This document shows, piece by piece, positions 1-11,397 of a stretch of 64,000 nt of DNA. Origin of the DNA: Dryomyza anilis (taxonomy: Eukaryota; Arthropoda; Insecta; Diptera; Dryomyzidae); contig OX638133.1 in the NCBI GenBank assembly GCA_951804985.1, forward strand, positions 65,941,867-66,005,866. Reading direction: 5' to 3'. Every line of letters begins with the position of its first letter. The stretch's first letter is position 1. The translations under genes and the position numbers were made by a program. The notes under the pieces were generated by a model. That model made no database searches. It had not been told where the DNA came from and saw only the letters and a list, made by a program, of their open reading frames with translations.

Positions 1-965
1 AGAAATGAATATTAGAAATTTATTAAAAAACAAATTTTCTAATTAGTCAAGTGTTTTTCAACTCATGATATGTTTCATTCCGACTGGGCTGTATTTTTTT
101 GTTAATAGCGAATGCTATAATATTATCAAACAGACTATAGTCTATGGAAATAATATTTATTCTTTAATAATTGTCCGAGGCAAACACTTTGTACGATATT
201 GTACAAAAAATGTCAGTCTGTGGTGTTGGCTGCATACATGAATTGGTGTTTTTATCGCAACGCTTGTTAATTAAGCGATAAAATTAATTTACGTGTCAAC
301 ACTTTACAGTGCGACCCACACTTAAAATGAAAGCATTTCGCCACCCATGACACACACACTCGAATTCACACAAAAACAAAAGTGCTCTTGTTCACAGAAT
401 TCATAAATTCAACAGATTGCGCGTGACAGCGACAGCATCAACAATAATATCTCCAACAACATACAGTTCAATAATGGCGTCAACCGAAACCGGCTCCATG
501 CAAAGAGTTTTAAAGTAGTGGTGCCCAACTGTCAGTTAAAGCACTTATTGCATACTCATTTAAAGCTCAGTTTTACTGAAATTGTTTTGGTTATTACAGA
601 AATAAAAATATATTCACCAAAAACTTACTTCAACGAAAATTAATTGACTAAATGTAAATTCCATTAAATAACAACTGTTTTTGTTTGTTCCTAAAGAAAT
701 TTCGGTAGAGACATGCACATAAATAGATAATGTCGTTATTTCAGATTATCGAGTTCTGACGGGAACCAAACTAGTTAAATAATCGGGTGTTCCTGTAATG
801 CAGTTACCTAATCGGATGCCTTTGATGAGCCATGATTAGTACCTGTCTCATTACCCTATTTTTCTATCACTGTCTTGTCAGAACCTAATCAACCGTAGAT
901 CAGAATTAGATCAGATCTATTGACTACTGAGATAATGTTTAACATACTATGGTAATATGCTCAAT

Positions 966-1250
966 TAATATAATAATGGTTTTGCGTTACAGTCCTAGAA
1001 GAACTTAGGCCGAACTCTCTCACCATTTGAGCTGTGTCTGTGTTATATTTGTATTAAAAGTAGTAGGACCTACAGTTTAATGCCGAATTCGAACTTCGGG
1101 TGAGAGCTTATCATAGGCAATGTTTTACTCTCGTAGTTTTGCCATTGAAAGCCGAGAGATAAGAAAAGATGAATTTAGCCCCAGTCCAGGCTTCAACATG
1201 GGACCTTTCGGTTCGCAGTCTAACACACTAACCTCTGAGCTACCGACGCT
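966..1250 (-). mobile_element. tRNA-derived SINE, near full length
   Basis: Read on the minus strand, the element starts with a tRNA-like head. Its box A is GGTAGCTCAGAGG and is followed by TTAGACTGCGAACC and a degenerate box B (ATGTTGAAGCC). A unique body of about 200 bp follows and ends GGACTGTAACGC, then an ATT-rich tail at 966-980. The body and tail recur at 45780-45908 and the tail at 55206-55260. The head recurs at 41183-41236, where box B is canonical (GGTTCAAGCC). A tRNA head, a unique body and a short A/T repeat tail are the defining SINE layout. I could not find a convincing target duplication around this copy. Confidence 0.8.
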
Positions 1251-1253
1251 ATC

Positions 1254-1327
1254 ATGATCATGTTTGCTCTAATACGGTTTAGCCGATGAAATTCCTATAA
1301 TTTGCATCGGGTAAATTTCTACTAGAG
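1254..1327 (+). mobile_element. Fragment of the palindromic CCCTAG-ended DNA element
   Basis: Matches the outer part of the right arm of the element at 27823-28530. It reads from TGATCATGTTTGCTCTAATA through GCATCGGGTAAATTTCTACTAG. It abuts the head of the SINE at 966-1250. Confidence 0.7.
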
Positions 1328-2826
1328 CAATAAACGATATTCTTATATGCTTACTAGATATATCAAATAATTCCAGAACTGATCTATCATTATCAATCTA
1401 AATATACATGAAAACGTAACATTAAGGCTCAGAGTTTATTCGATTCTTTTAGCGAATATGTAATAAAAATAAAAAATAAAGTAAAAAGTAAACCATATTA
1501 TTCCTCTGCCAATGTCCTGCAATATCTATCAAACGTAACAAAATTCTATGCTTTTTTTTTCTTCCAGGAAGTAGACATCAGGAACAAACATCCGCTAAAA
1601 ATAATGAAATTCATCCGCGCATCTAGCTGGACGAAAATAGAAACGTATCCATAGGACACCATATAGAGCGAACACAATGGATCAACTCTGGTCTAAGTGG
1701 TCGACAACTCAACGACCGACACCTCAAAAGCTAACCTAAACCATATTATTCCATTTGTTTATGTAATATGGAACGATTTCAATTCATCTATTTCCTTCCG
1801 AACTTAAATGTTTCGATTATTATTTAATATACCATAACGTGATTTTGGAATTCTTTAAAAAAAAAAAATATTTCTGTTACAATCATACATTTTTCGCTGA
1901 GCATAAAAGTTTGTGAGGCTCTGTCACTTAAGTATTTCAGCTGCTCTTATTGGATTTGAATTTGGTTTTATATTTCTGAATTTTTGAAATATGAGCATAT
2001 CGCTTTAGATCTACAGCCTCAAACTGTACATTTTCTCGACGTAAATGGAACTTGATGCCAGTAATACTAGAGCAGGCAATATAAATTCGAGAATATATTG
2101 TTATCTGATCAATGCTAATTATAATTGGAAGTTCTAATGTTGCTATAAATGAAAGGGCTGTCGGTCGACGCAATCATCGCAACAATCAGCAACGATGCCA
2201 TTTCGCTGGCGGCAACGTGTGCTGGTCACGTGATGATAATGTGCATTTGGACGACCAATGTTGATTGCTACATTTTGTGTGCCACATCAGCATCCACTAT
2301 TTTTTTTTCAGCTTAAATGTTTGTTACAACCACTTTAAATTTTATGCGTAACGTAAGAATTTTCAAAATATTGTTGTTACTAAAAAAAAATTAAGATGTG
2401 CAAATCTCCAAAAAAGAGTAAACGTCAGACGCTGAATGTGAATGGTGAATGTTATCTGAAAAGTTTTACTATAATTTTGTGCATTACGATTTACATAAAC
2501 GCGTTCACTTGCCAAACGGAAAAGATATTTGGAGAAATAAGTACATCATGTAAATTTAAACAGAATTTTCACATTTTTGTTTTCAAACGAATGATACATG
2601 TTAGGTGGTAAAAATGTATTTTATATGATCGTCAATTCGAAAAAGTAACTACGAAACATTTACTGCTGAACATTTGATGTCAATTGAATGTTAATTGTCA
2701 TACGACAATATTATTGAAATCATTTTCTTTTATCGTTGTAGAATATTTATATCATATATTCACCATTATTTTTCTGATTTTTAAGCACAATAATTTTATT
2801 ATTTTTTCCATCTATATTTAGGAGAA

Positions 2827-3900
2827 CATGGGGTAAAGTTAATGTGGAAAATTGCAATTTTTGGATATATTTTTCACTTTAAAAACTAAAAAACAATTGT
2901 CAAGCGCTTATTAAAATTGCATCAACTTTTTCATCAATAATTCTAATCAAATTAATACATTGTTATTGCATTTCAAGAACAAGTGAAAAAAAAAAAATGT
3001 TTTTGAAAACTTTTTAGAGTGTTGGAATCTGGTATCAAAAAAAGAGAATTTTAATCCTTTTTAATTAAGACAGTATGTTTAAAATAAACGTATATTATAT
3101 ATCTTTGCAAATAATTTAACATTGCTTAAATGGTGATAAGTTATGATCAAATTGCGATAGTGGGGTAATGTGGGAAACACTTTCTGGGGTAAAGTGGGAA
3201 ACGTGATTTAAGTAATGTTTGTTGTAATTTTAGTGAAAATATTGATTTATTTAATTGAAAAAACTTCAATCGTGGCCACAAACCAATGAAAATCACATTT
3301 GGACTTTACCAGAGATAATATCTAAATTGCAGAAAAAAAACCGAAAAGCAAATATTTCACAAAAGCAAAAATAATATATCGGTAAATTAAATTTCTACAA
3401 TTCAGTGAACTTCAATATCTGCAAACGGCCTGTATACTTGAAATGTGCGAACTTGACGACACCTGTGTCCATTATCAATAAGAATATTCTGACTATGAGT
3501 AAATACACATTTTTTTCGTATTTTCCTAACATGTTTATAAATTTAAACTTTTTTTCTTTTTATTTTTCTTGCATTACCAATCAATTTTATTACCTTATTA
3601 TATTTTTTATCATAATATAATTGACTTTGTTGTGAAAAAAACATGGAAAAGAAAGACTAAAAAAGCTTTTTGGTTAAATTTTGAATGTTTCCACTTTACC
3701 CCAACGAATTTTCAACATGCCCAAAATTGAGCTATTTTGAAAAATCGCTCAAAAATTAATTAAAAGGCATATAAATGGTATTCTGTTAAAGCCAAATGTA
3801 AGATTATAAACCAGTCTATGGGAAAAGAACAAGATTTAAAAATTTATTCAAATGTACTTTTTTGAAGACAAATTAAAACGTGTTCCACTTTACTCCAGGC
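2827..3900. mobile_element. MITE-like repeat with GGGGTAAAGT ends and internal copies
   Basis: The left edge reads CATGGGGTAAAGT and the right edge, inverted, CCTGGAGTAAAGTGGAA. The same word recurs inside at 3160-3200 (GGGGTAATGTGGGAAAC and GGGGTAAAGTGGGAAAC) and inverted at 3688-3703. The interior is AT-rich with no credible protein. The architecture (inverted ends plus internal copies of the end motif) is like that of 47906-49158, which uses a different word. Boundaries are approximate and no clear target duplication was found. Confidence 0.5.
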
Positions 3901-6044
3901 TGAAAATTACAATAGAAATTAGAGTATACATTTTTTTAGATTTTTAAACTGCTTGTAGAAGTTAATCCTCAATTAAAAATAAAAAAAGGCACACCACCCT
4001 TTTTGACTTTAACTGCAAAACCACCTAACTCGATAAAAAATAGTTTTCCCTATTTTGACGTAATAGAATGACAACAGTTTCAGATAGGGTGAATGGTTGA
4101 CTGCTATATATTTGTGTTTCTGTTATTTCCGCTATCCCATTACCAATAATAGTTCATGCTGGAAAATACAAAATTTAATTACAAAGGTACTTAATTATCT
4201 TACGAACAATTTGTGATTGGTTGACCCCAAAAGAGAAATATATAAATTAAAGTATTTTAAATAAAATATTTATTAATTTAAGTGTAATTGATATAATCAC
4301 TTAAATAAATTCAAAATGAGATCTGAGCCGATTAAAAAACATAAGAAACAAACAGATTGATGACACGAACTGGCAACTAACGCTTTAACAATTCTCCACA
4401 AAATTGTTTAGTTAAGCTACTGGTTGTTTTTATAGCCATGTACGAAGCGCTTATGCAGTGATTTGTCATTTTTATCTTATTTTCTGCAGGATAGATTCAC
4501 TTTTTACTCAGATGCTGCCGCAGGACAGACCGAGCCAGTTAACATTTCATTTTTTTGGTCGCTTTTGCCAACATAACGATAACTTGACAAAATGAAAAAT
4601 AAAGTGAAGACAAATAAAATAAAACAAAGCAAAGAATGAATGATATGCGCGAACGAGGTAAACGATAGTGGAAGGGGCTAAAGTTTCAACTAACGATAAG
4701 TGATGAAATTGTTTACCAACGAGTGAGTTTTGGGGCTGAAAATTCCAAGGACCATGCATGGATAACATCGTTCGTTTGTTGTTATACCTCAACATTTAAG
4801 CAAAGTTAAACAATTCTTTTTTGTTAATTGATCAACATTACAATAGGATGACAAAGTTGAAAAATTAAAGGCTTGTTTTTATATAGGATCATGTACGATT
4901 GATTCAAGTACTTCAAATTCTTAATTATGTCAGCACACTTTAGAACAGTAGGACATACATCGAGATATGTGAAATTTAACTTTTAAAGCTGTCCTAGGGC
5001 TATTTCTATGACACGATACCGAAACATTTTTTAACTATTTTCAAAAATATGGCGATACATTTTGGAGATAAAAATTTAACAGTTAATTTTAGCATTCTTT
5101 TTTTACTGATTTGAGCTTGGTTTTGTTGGGAGAATTACAATTTTTATATTTTGGATTACTTTATTATAAAATAATTCCAACAATTTTTTGGTATTATTTT
5201 ACTTCATTTTTTTGTTAAATAATTCATGGGAGGGTTACAAGGTAGAGTGCTATTTTGCATCGCACAAAAATGTTTCCATTACCAATATAAAAACACAGCA
5301 ACACAGAAATGAATAAATGTTGTTATAAATAACTCGCGAGAATTATCGCATCCGGATAATTGTGCGCACTTTTGATTTATTTATTTACGTACTCATTCAT
5401 TTGTCAGTAGAATGGCCTTTTATAAGGGAACAGTGATACACATAATACTAACGATTTCACTTCAATGGAATGAATTAATATTGAAAAATGAACGCTTAAC
5501 AATTGTATAAAAAAAGGTGCTTTAAATGTCCAATTGAACTCATTCCCCATCAATGAAGACATCGAAGATTGTACAAAACATACATATGGTCGTCTGTCTA
5601 GTCGAATTCGATTCTTAATGTGCGAATCATACAGAACACACTGCACAAATATGTGGTACTTAAAAAATACTCGTAGGAGCGACCGAGATGAACACATGTG
5701 TGACACCCCTTTTAGAGCGAGCTATTGGTACCTTTTGACATGTCAATTTATTGCATTGTACGCAGATATTGTGTGCCGGGTGTTGGACATACTTAATTAA
5801 CTGTGACAATCAATTTCCAATGCTACTAACACCAGCAAATGCCAAAGAAGGAAGTAAAATTGACTATGGAGTCAATTGATCGTGGTGCATTTTAGAGTAG
5901 TAGCGTGAAATCGTTACCGTGAGTGGTAGAGACTTCTAAAGGATTGTTACGATATATCAGTACAAAAATTTTAAAAACCAAATAAAATTTTAAAAAATAT
6001 AATTTATATATAAACTGTTTATATTAAATTTATTATATATTTAC

Positions 6045-6100
6045 CTGTTTAGTAACTGAATCAATTAATCGCACAAAAATATCCTGTTCCTGGCGTGCAC
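6045..6100 (-). CDS. kn: kn (collier) coding exon 3, 56-bp micro-exon
   Basis: A 56-base exon too short to stand out as an open frame. After two bases (GT) that complete a Gly codon it encodes ARQEQDIFVRLIDSVTKQ, the COE segment that directly follows [13 protein letters not shown]. The acceptor is CTAG before 6100 and the donor is CAG|GTAAAT at 6044. It ends in phase 0, matching the position of this intron in the EBF family as I recall it. The next expected peptide begins AIIYEGQDKNPEMCR; I looked for it in 1-6044 and did not find it, so exon 4 lies outside the window. Confidence 0.94.
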
Positions 6101-6958
6101 CTAGATTAGGAATAAAAATATATTCGTTAAAAAAGTATTTTAATAGGATTTTGAAATGACCGATTACTGATTAAAAATATAAATTCCATACGATTACTTA
6201 AATAAAAACACTACTTAACATGTATTTTCCTACGGATGCAGATTTTGATTGCTTACTAAGTTTATTTTCTAATACATGACGTTGTAAAAAAATTTCTATC
6301 GAAATTTGTGGCTCCTTTCAGTCACTTTTTAAAATACATAAAAGTTCCTAACACGAATTTTCCAAAAGGACTTTGTAATCTTTTTTTCTAATTGTCACAA
6401 CTTATTTTATTATATCAGATTTGTTTTTAAGATATTTGGTTCTAGACTAAACATTTTTTTTTTCATTTCTTCTACTTTTTAAAATATGCCCTTTCAAAGC
6501 CATTTCGGTTCCCTTTCTTATAATCAATTTTCAATAAAAAAAATAATAATGCATATAATTTAGAACTATCGTTACTCCTTAACTAAGGTATTCTTATTCT
6601 TATTGCGTAATTTGTTTGTAAAATATTAAATCATTTTAAACTTTTATAAACTTCAACAATATTCGACGAAGTTTTTCTGTAATATTTTAATAATTTATTT
6701 GATTGGCAAAAATCCTCATTTAATGAATTTGATTTTGGATTTGCACAGTATTCAGTCATAATTTGGAAACTAATATTTGTTAAATTAACAATTTATATTT
6801 ATTAAATTTAACCTGCATTTATTAAATCAAACTTTTGTAGCAAGTGTAAATAACACCATAGATCTGTCTGTCACAGCACTTTATGATAAACAAAAAAAAC
6901 CTAGAAAAAATCATGGAAATCATAGGTAGTATTGGTACCTGCAATTGTTACCACTTAC
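6101..6958 (-). other. kn intron 2 (858 bp)
   Basis: Runs from the GTAAGT donor at 6958 to the CTAG acceptor at 6101. AT-rich with many T runs. I see no coding segment, RNA gene or clear transposon in it. Confidence 0.9.
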
Positions 6959-7176
6959 CATTTGCATACAGCAATTGCAGTCTGTACTGTATGCCGTTGT
7001 TCGTTTTCGTGGCATCTGACTCCGAGTCTTTTTCGATGAAGCCAATAAAAGCCGTACGCTCGATTTCAATGGGTTGGCCAGCGCGGTCATAAAGTGCAAC
7101 AACAAAGTGGAAAAAATTCGATTTGCGTAGATTACTTGGCGGTTGTTTTTCAAAGTGTGCACGTCCAATACCCAAA
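6959..7176 (-). CDS. kn: kn (collier) coding exon 2, start of COE DNA-binding domain
   Basis: Encodes 72 full codons between split codons. They begin [20 protein letters not shown], continue through [20 protein letters not shown] and [20 protein letters not shown], and end [12 protein letters not shown]. This is the near-invariant first part of the COE DNA-binding domain (pseudo-Ig/Rel-like fold) and contains the conserved RKSNFFHF segment. The acceptor is a pyrimidine tract ending CAG at 7177-7179. The donor is G|GTAAGT at 6958-6953. The exon starts in the phase that completes Asn from exon 1 and ends one base into a Gly codon completed by exon 3. Only one residue (Val in HFVVALYD) looks different from the version I recall for Drosophila. 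There are no frameshifts or stops, so this is an intact, functional exon. Confidence 0.98.
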
Positions 7177-7809
7177 CTGAAAAAAATTATGAGATTTAAT
7201 AATACATCATTAAATAAGTACTTAATCAAATTATAATGTTGTGGTTTAGAGAAAATATGGTTCGGATTTTCTAAATCTTCAAAATTTGTTTTTTTGTAGT
7301 GGTTCTGAAAACTCCCAAGGTAAAACATATTTTTACCTTCAAACTTAGCTCGTAGAATATTTAAAAAATATATTTTGTATTTTTTTGTATTTGTGTATAC
7401 GATAAGTCTCAAAGGATTCAATTTCCCAAAAAAAAAAAAATATCCAATGACGCAGATTTTAGTTAAATTTTAAAGTGACCAATATGCATAATGATTTTCA
7501 TTTCTCTCTATAATAGTTATATACAAAAAAAAATGTAAATTAATATTTTATAAATTTTAAATGCAGTAGAATATTCCATTTCCATAACATGCTAATTCGA
7601 CTTAGAATGTTTATAGTGTTATTCCATTTTTTGATAATGTATATCCCTAGTTATAACCAAAAACGATCAATTCTCAAAATTTACAATCCATATTGGACTT
7701 AGTATAATTAAAAAATTGGTACTTGGAAGTATTTGAATTTTGTAATTTTCTAAGTAGACTTACCAATTCTTGAAGGAAATATGAGGTTCGATATCAATCA
7801 TATATTAGA

Positions 7810-8005
7810 AGATAAAACGTTTTATTTTCATTTTAGTAATTAGTTAAAATATTGAAAGTATTTTTTTTTGGCCGGGAATATTTCCAAATATATTTATGAT
7901 TTTAAAATACGTAATCCAAAATAATAAAAACAAAAAATAGTTAATTTTTATACGAGAATGTATTTTAAAGAACTCTCCATTAAAAATGTATATGTTTTTC
8001 ATAAC
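7810..8005 (+). repeat. Dispersed repeat, copy 1 (GGCCGGGAATATT family)
   Basis: Shares an alignable stretch with 29820-29950: an AAAACGTTTT block, then GGCCGGGAATATT, then ATTTATGAT, then AACTCTC..TTAAAAAT. Length and class are unknown. Confidence 0.55.
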
Positions 8006-9161
8006 ACCATCCCCAGATAGAAAATCCTAGCCGATACGATACGAAAATACAAAATATCCAATTAAAGGTAACCAATTAAAGATAGCCAAATAGCACTGAT
8101 ACATTAAAATGTACAAATTGTAATTTATTCGGGTTTAAACATATTTTAAATGTAAACAAAATGCACTTTAATGTCAGTGACTTCGAATAACCCCAATATC
8201 ATCAATTCAAAAGTACAATATAAATTTGTATTTTTGTTGCACTGTGTAATCGTTAATGTCAAAACTGTCACTATATAGTTATGTGCTACACCCATAACAA
8301 TTAGTTCCGCCCCTCAATAGTACGATTAGAGAAATACGGTAATCTTTAAAAATATATTTCATTGAGTTAAAATCGATGATTTGACATGTCTGGAATATAC
8401 ATACATAATATAGAAATGTTGATTTATTTCTGTTGATATTGCTTGTTGTAATTGCTTGGCTTGATTAACATCTACACAGCTACTATGTTCCGTTAAAGCC
8501 CACACTATCATATCAACTAACATACAAAGTATTATAAATATATGGTACCCTGTATTTGTTGACGTTTACCGGTCGCAATACCGTCATCAATTTTTCATTC
8601 TTCGACTCTATTTATTTGACATTATGTCACAATTATACTGCCAAATAAAGACAACATACATGAATATCCTTTCTAATTTCAGAATAAAACAAATATTTAA
8701 AAATCCCCTGTTTACTGTACGCCGACCGCCCGGCCGCCACACAAACATTATAATTATAAAGACAGACCAACAAACTGACGTATAGTGGTGTTTAACCTTT
8801 TTTGAACATGTGCATATGTTGATTGTCAACACTCGTGCTTCCTGACAGTTAACTACGCCAAGATAAATAGTCAAAGAATGACCATACATACATATAGTAT
8901 AGCCGGCAATAACTAACTGGCCGAAATTCATTGCCATGTTTCTACCCAAAAGACCATTTCGTTAAGATCCTAGACGCATAACAGACAATTATATTTAGGA
9001 AATGCTGATTTTATCGCATTATACTATTTATGCATTATTCTACATGGAATCGCTGTTTGTTACTTGGTTCAAAATTGGAGCACAATTTAATCAATTATTT
9101 AACACTATGTTACTGAGGACGTTGTTACAATATCAGATTATGTGCGGAATTCTGGATACGC

Positions 9162-9432
9162 TCATTTGGTCGACATACGTTTGGTCGAAATATCATTTAG
9201 TCGACAATACGTTTGTCCGAAAGATACATTTGATCGACAATACGTTTGGTCGAAACACGTTTGGTCGATATACGTTTGGTCGACAATACGTTTGGTCGAT
9301 ATACGTTTGGTCGACAATACGTTTGGTCGATATACGTTTGGTCGACAATAGATTTGATCGACAATACGTCTGGTCGAAACACGTTTGATCGATATACGTT
9401 TGGTCGACACACGATTGGTCGACAAGCATTGA
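9162..9432. repeat. 16-bp minisatellite, unit ATACGTTTGGTCGACA
   Basis: About 17 tandem units of ~16 bp. Neighbouring units alternate GTCGACA and GTCGATA endings, giving a 32-bp higher-order period in the centre. The edges are more diverged. The unit lacks stops in several frames on both strands, which produces spurious open frames here. Confidence 0.92.
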
Positions 9433-9834
9433 TTTATACAGCAAACTAAAAAATATTTTAACGATAACTACACAATATCAATTATTGTTTTCGTTAATAT
9501 ATAATAATACATTATACAAAAATGATAAGATAATCGATAACACAAATTGTATATAAAAGAAATAAAATTGAATATTAAAGATTGGCAATAGTAGGGATAA
9601 TCATGGACTGGAATTGAACGAATTTCTTCTTAGATGCTTATATTTTTAATGATTACGGTTCTGGTTTTGGTTCCGAGTATAATTTTTTTTTAAGATCCCA
9701 ATAACCCAGCAAACCATTTGATGATAATTTTTGAATTTGATAAAATGATGATTAATTTCCGATATTAAACTTAAAATATTTTGAAATTGATTATTGTCAA
9801 AAAATAAAAATTTCTGAATAAATTAAATTTGTTT

Positions 9835-10020
9835 ATCGAATATGAACACTTTTTCGATATCTATTCAATATATATCGTCAAAAAATAACGATATCGTTAT
9901 AGATAGGTTCAATTTTATCGAAAATCCTATCATTCTCGTATCATTTTAGATTATCGAAAACGATAATTTGGGCCTATAAACGATATCGTTTCGATATCGT
10001 AAAAATATCGTTTGGTTTGC
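9835..10020. other. Cluster of CGATATCG / ATCGATA-type words
   Basis: At least eight copies of words such as CGATATCGTT, AACGATATCG and TTTTCGATA within 190 bases. It may be a degraded inverted word-repeat element; a cluster of TATCGATA-like (DRE-type) sites is the other reading. No ends are recognisable. Confidence 0.4.
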
Positions 10021-10194
10021 TGCGAAGTAGAAAATAGAAATAGAAAATAGAAAAATCTGCCGTTCAAATGTTTTAAAACATTTCAATCACATTTATTCTA
10101 TCAGGAATTTTCAGTTAAAGTGGTAGATATCATTAAGATGGTGAAATCGGCTCTATGTGTACCTAAAATTGTCAGTGGGACAGTTATTGATTTA

Positions 10195-10655
10195 GGGCCG
10201 TTTTCACAATATTCGGATACGTTAAAATTTATCTGTACGTTTGTTAACTGACAAATAGCCTAACTTTCAGAATAAAGTTTTCGTTAAATATTTTCGTTTT
10301 CACCAACAAAAATTATTTAACTTGTAATAGATTTTCTGACATATCTGGCAACTACTTGACTTAAATAAATTAATTCAAATTTAATTTTTCAAATTTAAAA
10401 TTTTATGAAATTGTGAAATTGTGTCTCGTCATATTTAGATATTGCGACGACAGATTTGAAATGGCAATAGACCGTTTTGCTAATATTTCTATTGCCATTT
10501 ATCTTATGATATTTTGCGATATTGCATTTTTGTATTTCGGGAACAAATGTATGCACAAATTGCAGCATAATTTTTTCAATTGTGAAAACAAATTTTGTGC
10601 AAACTGTCGGTTAAAGTGAAAGTTAATATTTAACTAGATATTGTGAAAACGGCCC
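10195..10655. mobile_element. PIF/Harbinger-like MITE with TTA target duplication
   Basis: Perfect 18-bp terminal inverted repeats, GGGCCGTTTTCACAATAT, at both ends. They are flanked by TTA at 10192-10194 and 10656-10658. A 3-bp TTA/TAA duplication and a GGGCC-type end fit the PIF/Harbinger superfamily. The 461-bp body has no transposase, so it is non-autonomous. It lies in kn intron 1. Confidence 0.85.
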
Positions 10656-10659
10656 TTAA

Positions 10660-10819
10660 TAGTATAGGTACAAAAAATAAATATTTTCATACAAACTCAA
10701 AAATAATTTTTAGTATTTTGTAGTATTTAATGGGATTTACGGAATGAATGAATAGTAAATTCTATTGACTAATTTCAATAGTAAAAACTATTAATTTTAT
10801 GGTATCTTCTTTTTCTGAG
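10660..10819 (+). repeat. CAATAGTA word-repeat element fragment ending TTTTTCTGAGTGTA
   Basis: Short ATAGTA/TACTATT words followed by the end TTTTTCTGAGTGTA. The same word class and end occur at 33165-33406, and a diverged version at 59140-59292. It begins immediately right of the PIF MITE duplication. Confidence 0.5.
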
Positions 10820-11179
10820 TGTACTTAAAATTGAAGATAATCCATTATTCGACGATGGTGTTCATAGATTGAAATGAGATATTACTGTTATATTGGTTAT
10901 ATTTACCTACAAATATTGGCATTTCTACAAATATTTTTATTGCACAAGTTATCATACTGTAAGAGAGTTCAAAATAGTTCGATTTATAGCAAATATGCAC
11001 ATAAATCAAGACGAGTTATTAAACTTTTCCGACTGGTTGCGATTTTCGCATACATTACACCGTGGTACAAATATTTGACTTCATTGCGTGTATTCATACT
11101 TTATGTTGGTTGCTTGTTATGGTTTATAGAACGTTACAGAGAGAGATGTGGATGGCTTGAAGAGAACAAAACCAAAAGC

Positions 11180-11397
11180 TTCTGTGCGAAGACATTGATG
11201 TGCAGAACGACGGAAAGGAGCCACGAAAATTCCATCTTCTGATTAGATTCCTGACCAAAGCATTAAAGACCGGAACTTCATGGAGTCGAGTAATGATAGA
11301 GTTGTTTGAGCCAGAGCCGTTTGAAATCACATTGTACATCGCTCAATCACCATCAAATGGAGATCACACAATATGCATAAAAATAACTCCTTAATTC
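11180..11397 (+). pseudogene. Possible degraded coding fragment, function unknown
   Basis: A stretch with more balanced base use than its surroundings keeps one frame open for about 70 codons to a TAA at 11395. It includes GKEPRKFHLLIRFLTKALK, then a block reading WSRVMIELFEPEPFEI. Just upstream the frame is broken by a TGA at 11158-11160, while a neighbouring frame stays open, as if by an old frameshift. I do not recognise the protein. It could be a decayed retrocopy or transposon piece, or a chance frame. It lies on the strand opposite kn, inside intron 1. Confidence 0.3.

Larger units (their letters stand above)
1..6044 (-). other. kn intron 3, partial (at least 6 kb)
   Basis: Begins with the GTAAAT donor at 6044 and continues past the left edge. 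It holds a near-complete tRNA-derived SINE (966-1250) next to a fragment of a palindromic DNA element (1254-1327), and a repeat with internal GGGGTAAAGTGGGA motifs (2827-3900). The rest (1-960, 1330-2820, 3900-6040) is AT-rich; I see no exon there. A somewhat GC-rich stretch at 2160-2260 and another at 4440-4760 are possible regulatory sequence only. Confidence 0.8.

Noticed and set aside
1170..1250. Functional tRNA gene on the minus strand
   Set aside because: Box B is degenerate and the acceptor stem does not close; the sequence continues as a SINE body.
1..6044. kn exon 4 (AIIYEGQDKNPEMCR..)
   Set aside because: Looked for its reverse complement throughout the segment and found no match; it must lie outside the window.
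6883..7168. Other open frames overlapping kn exon 2
   Set aside because: Antisense or shifted-frame shadows of the real exon.
9162..9432. CRISPR-like array
   Set aside because: The units are contiguous tandem copies with no unique spacers, in an animal genome; it is a minisatellite.
9002..9449. Several overlapping open frames on both strands
   Set aside because: Produced by the 16-bp minisatellite, which lacks stop codons in several frames.
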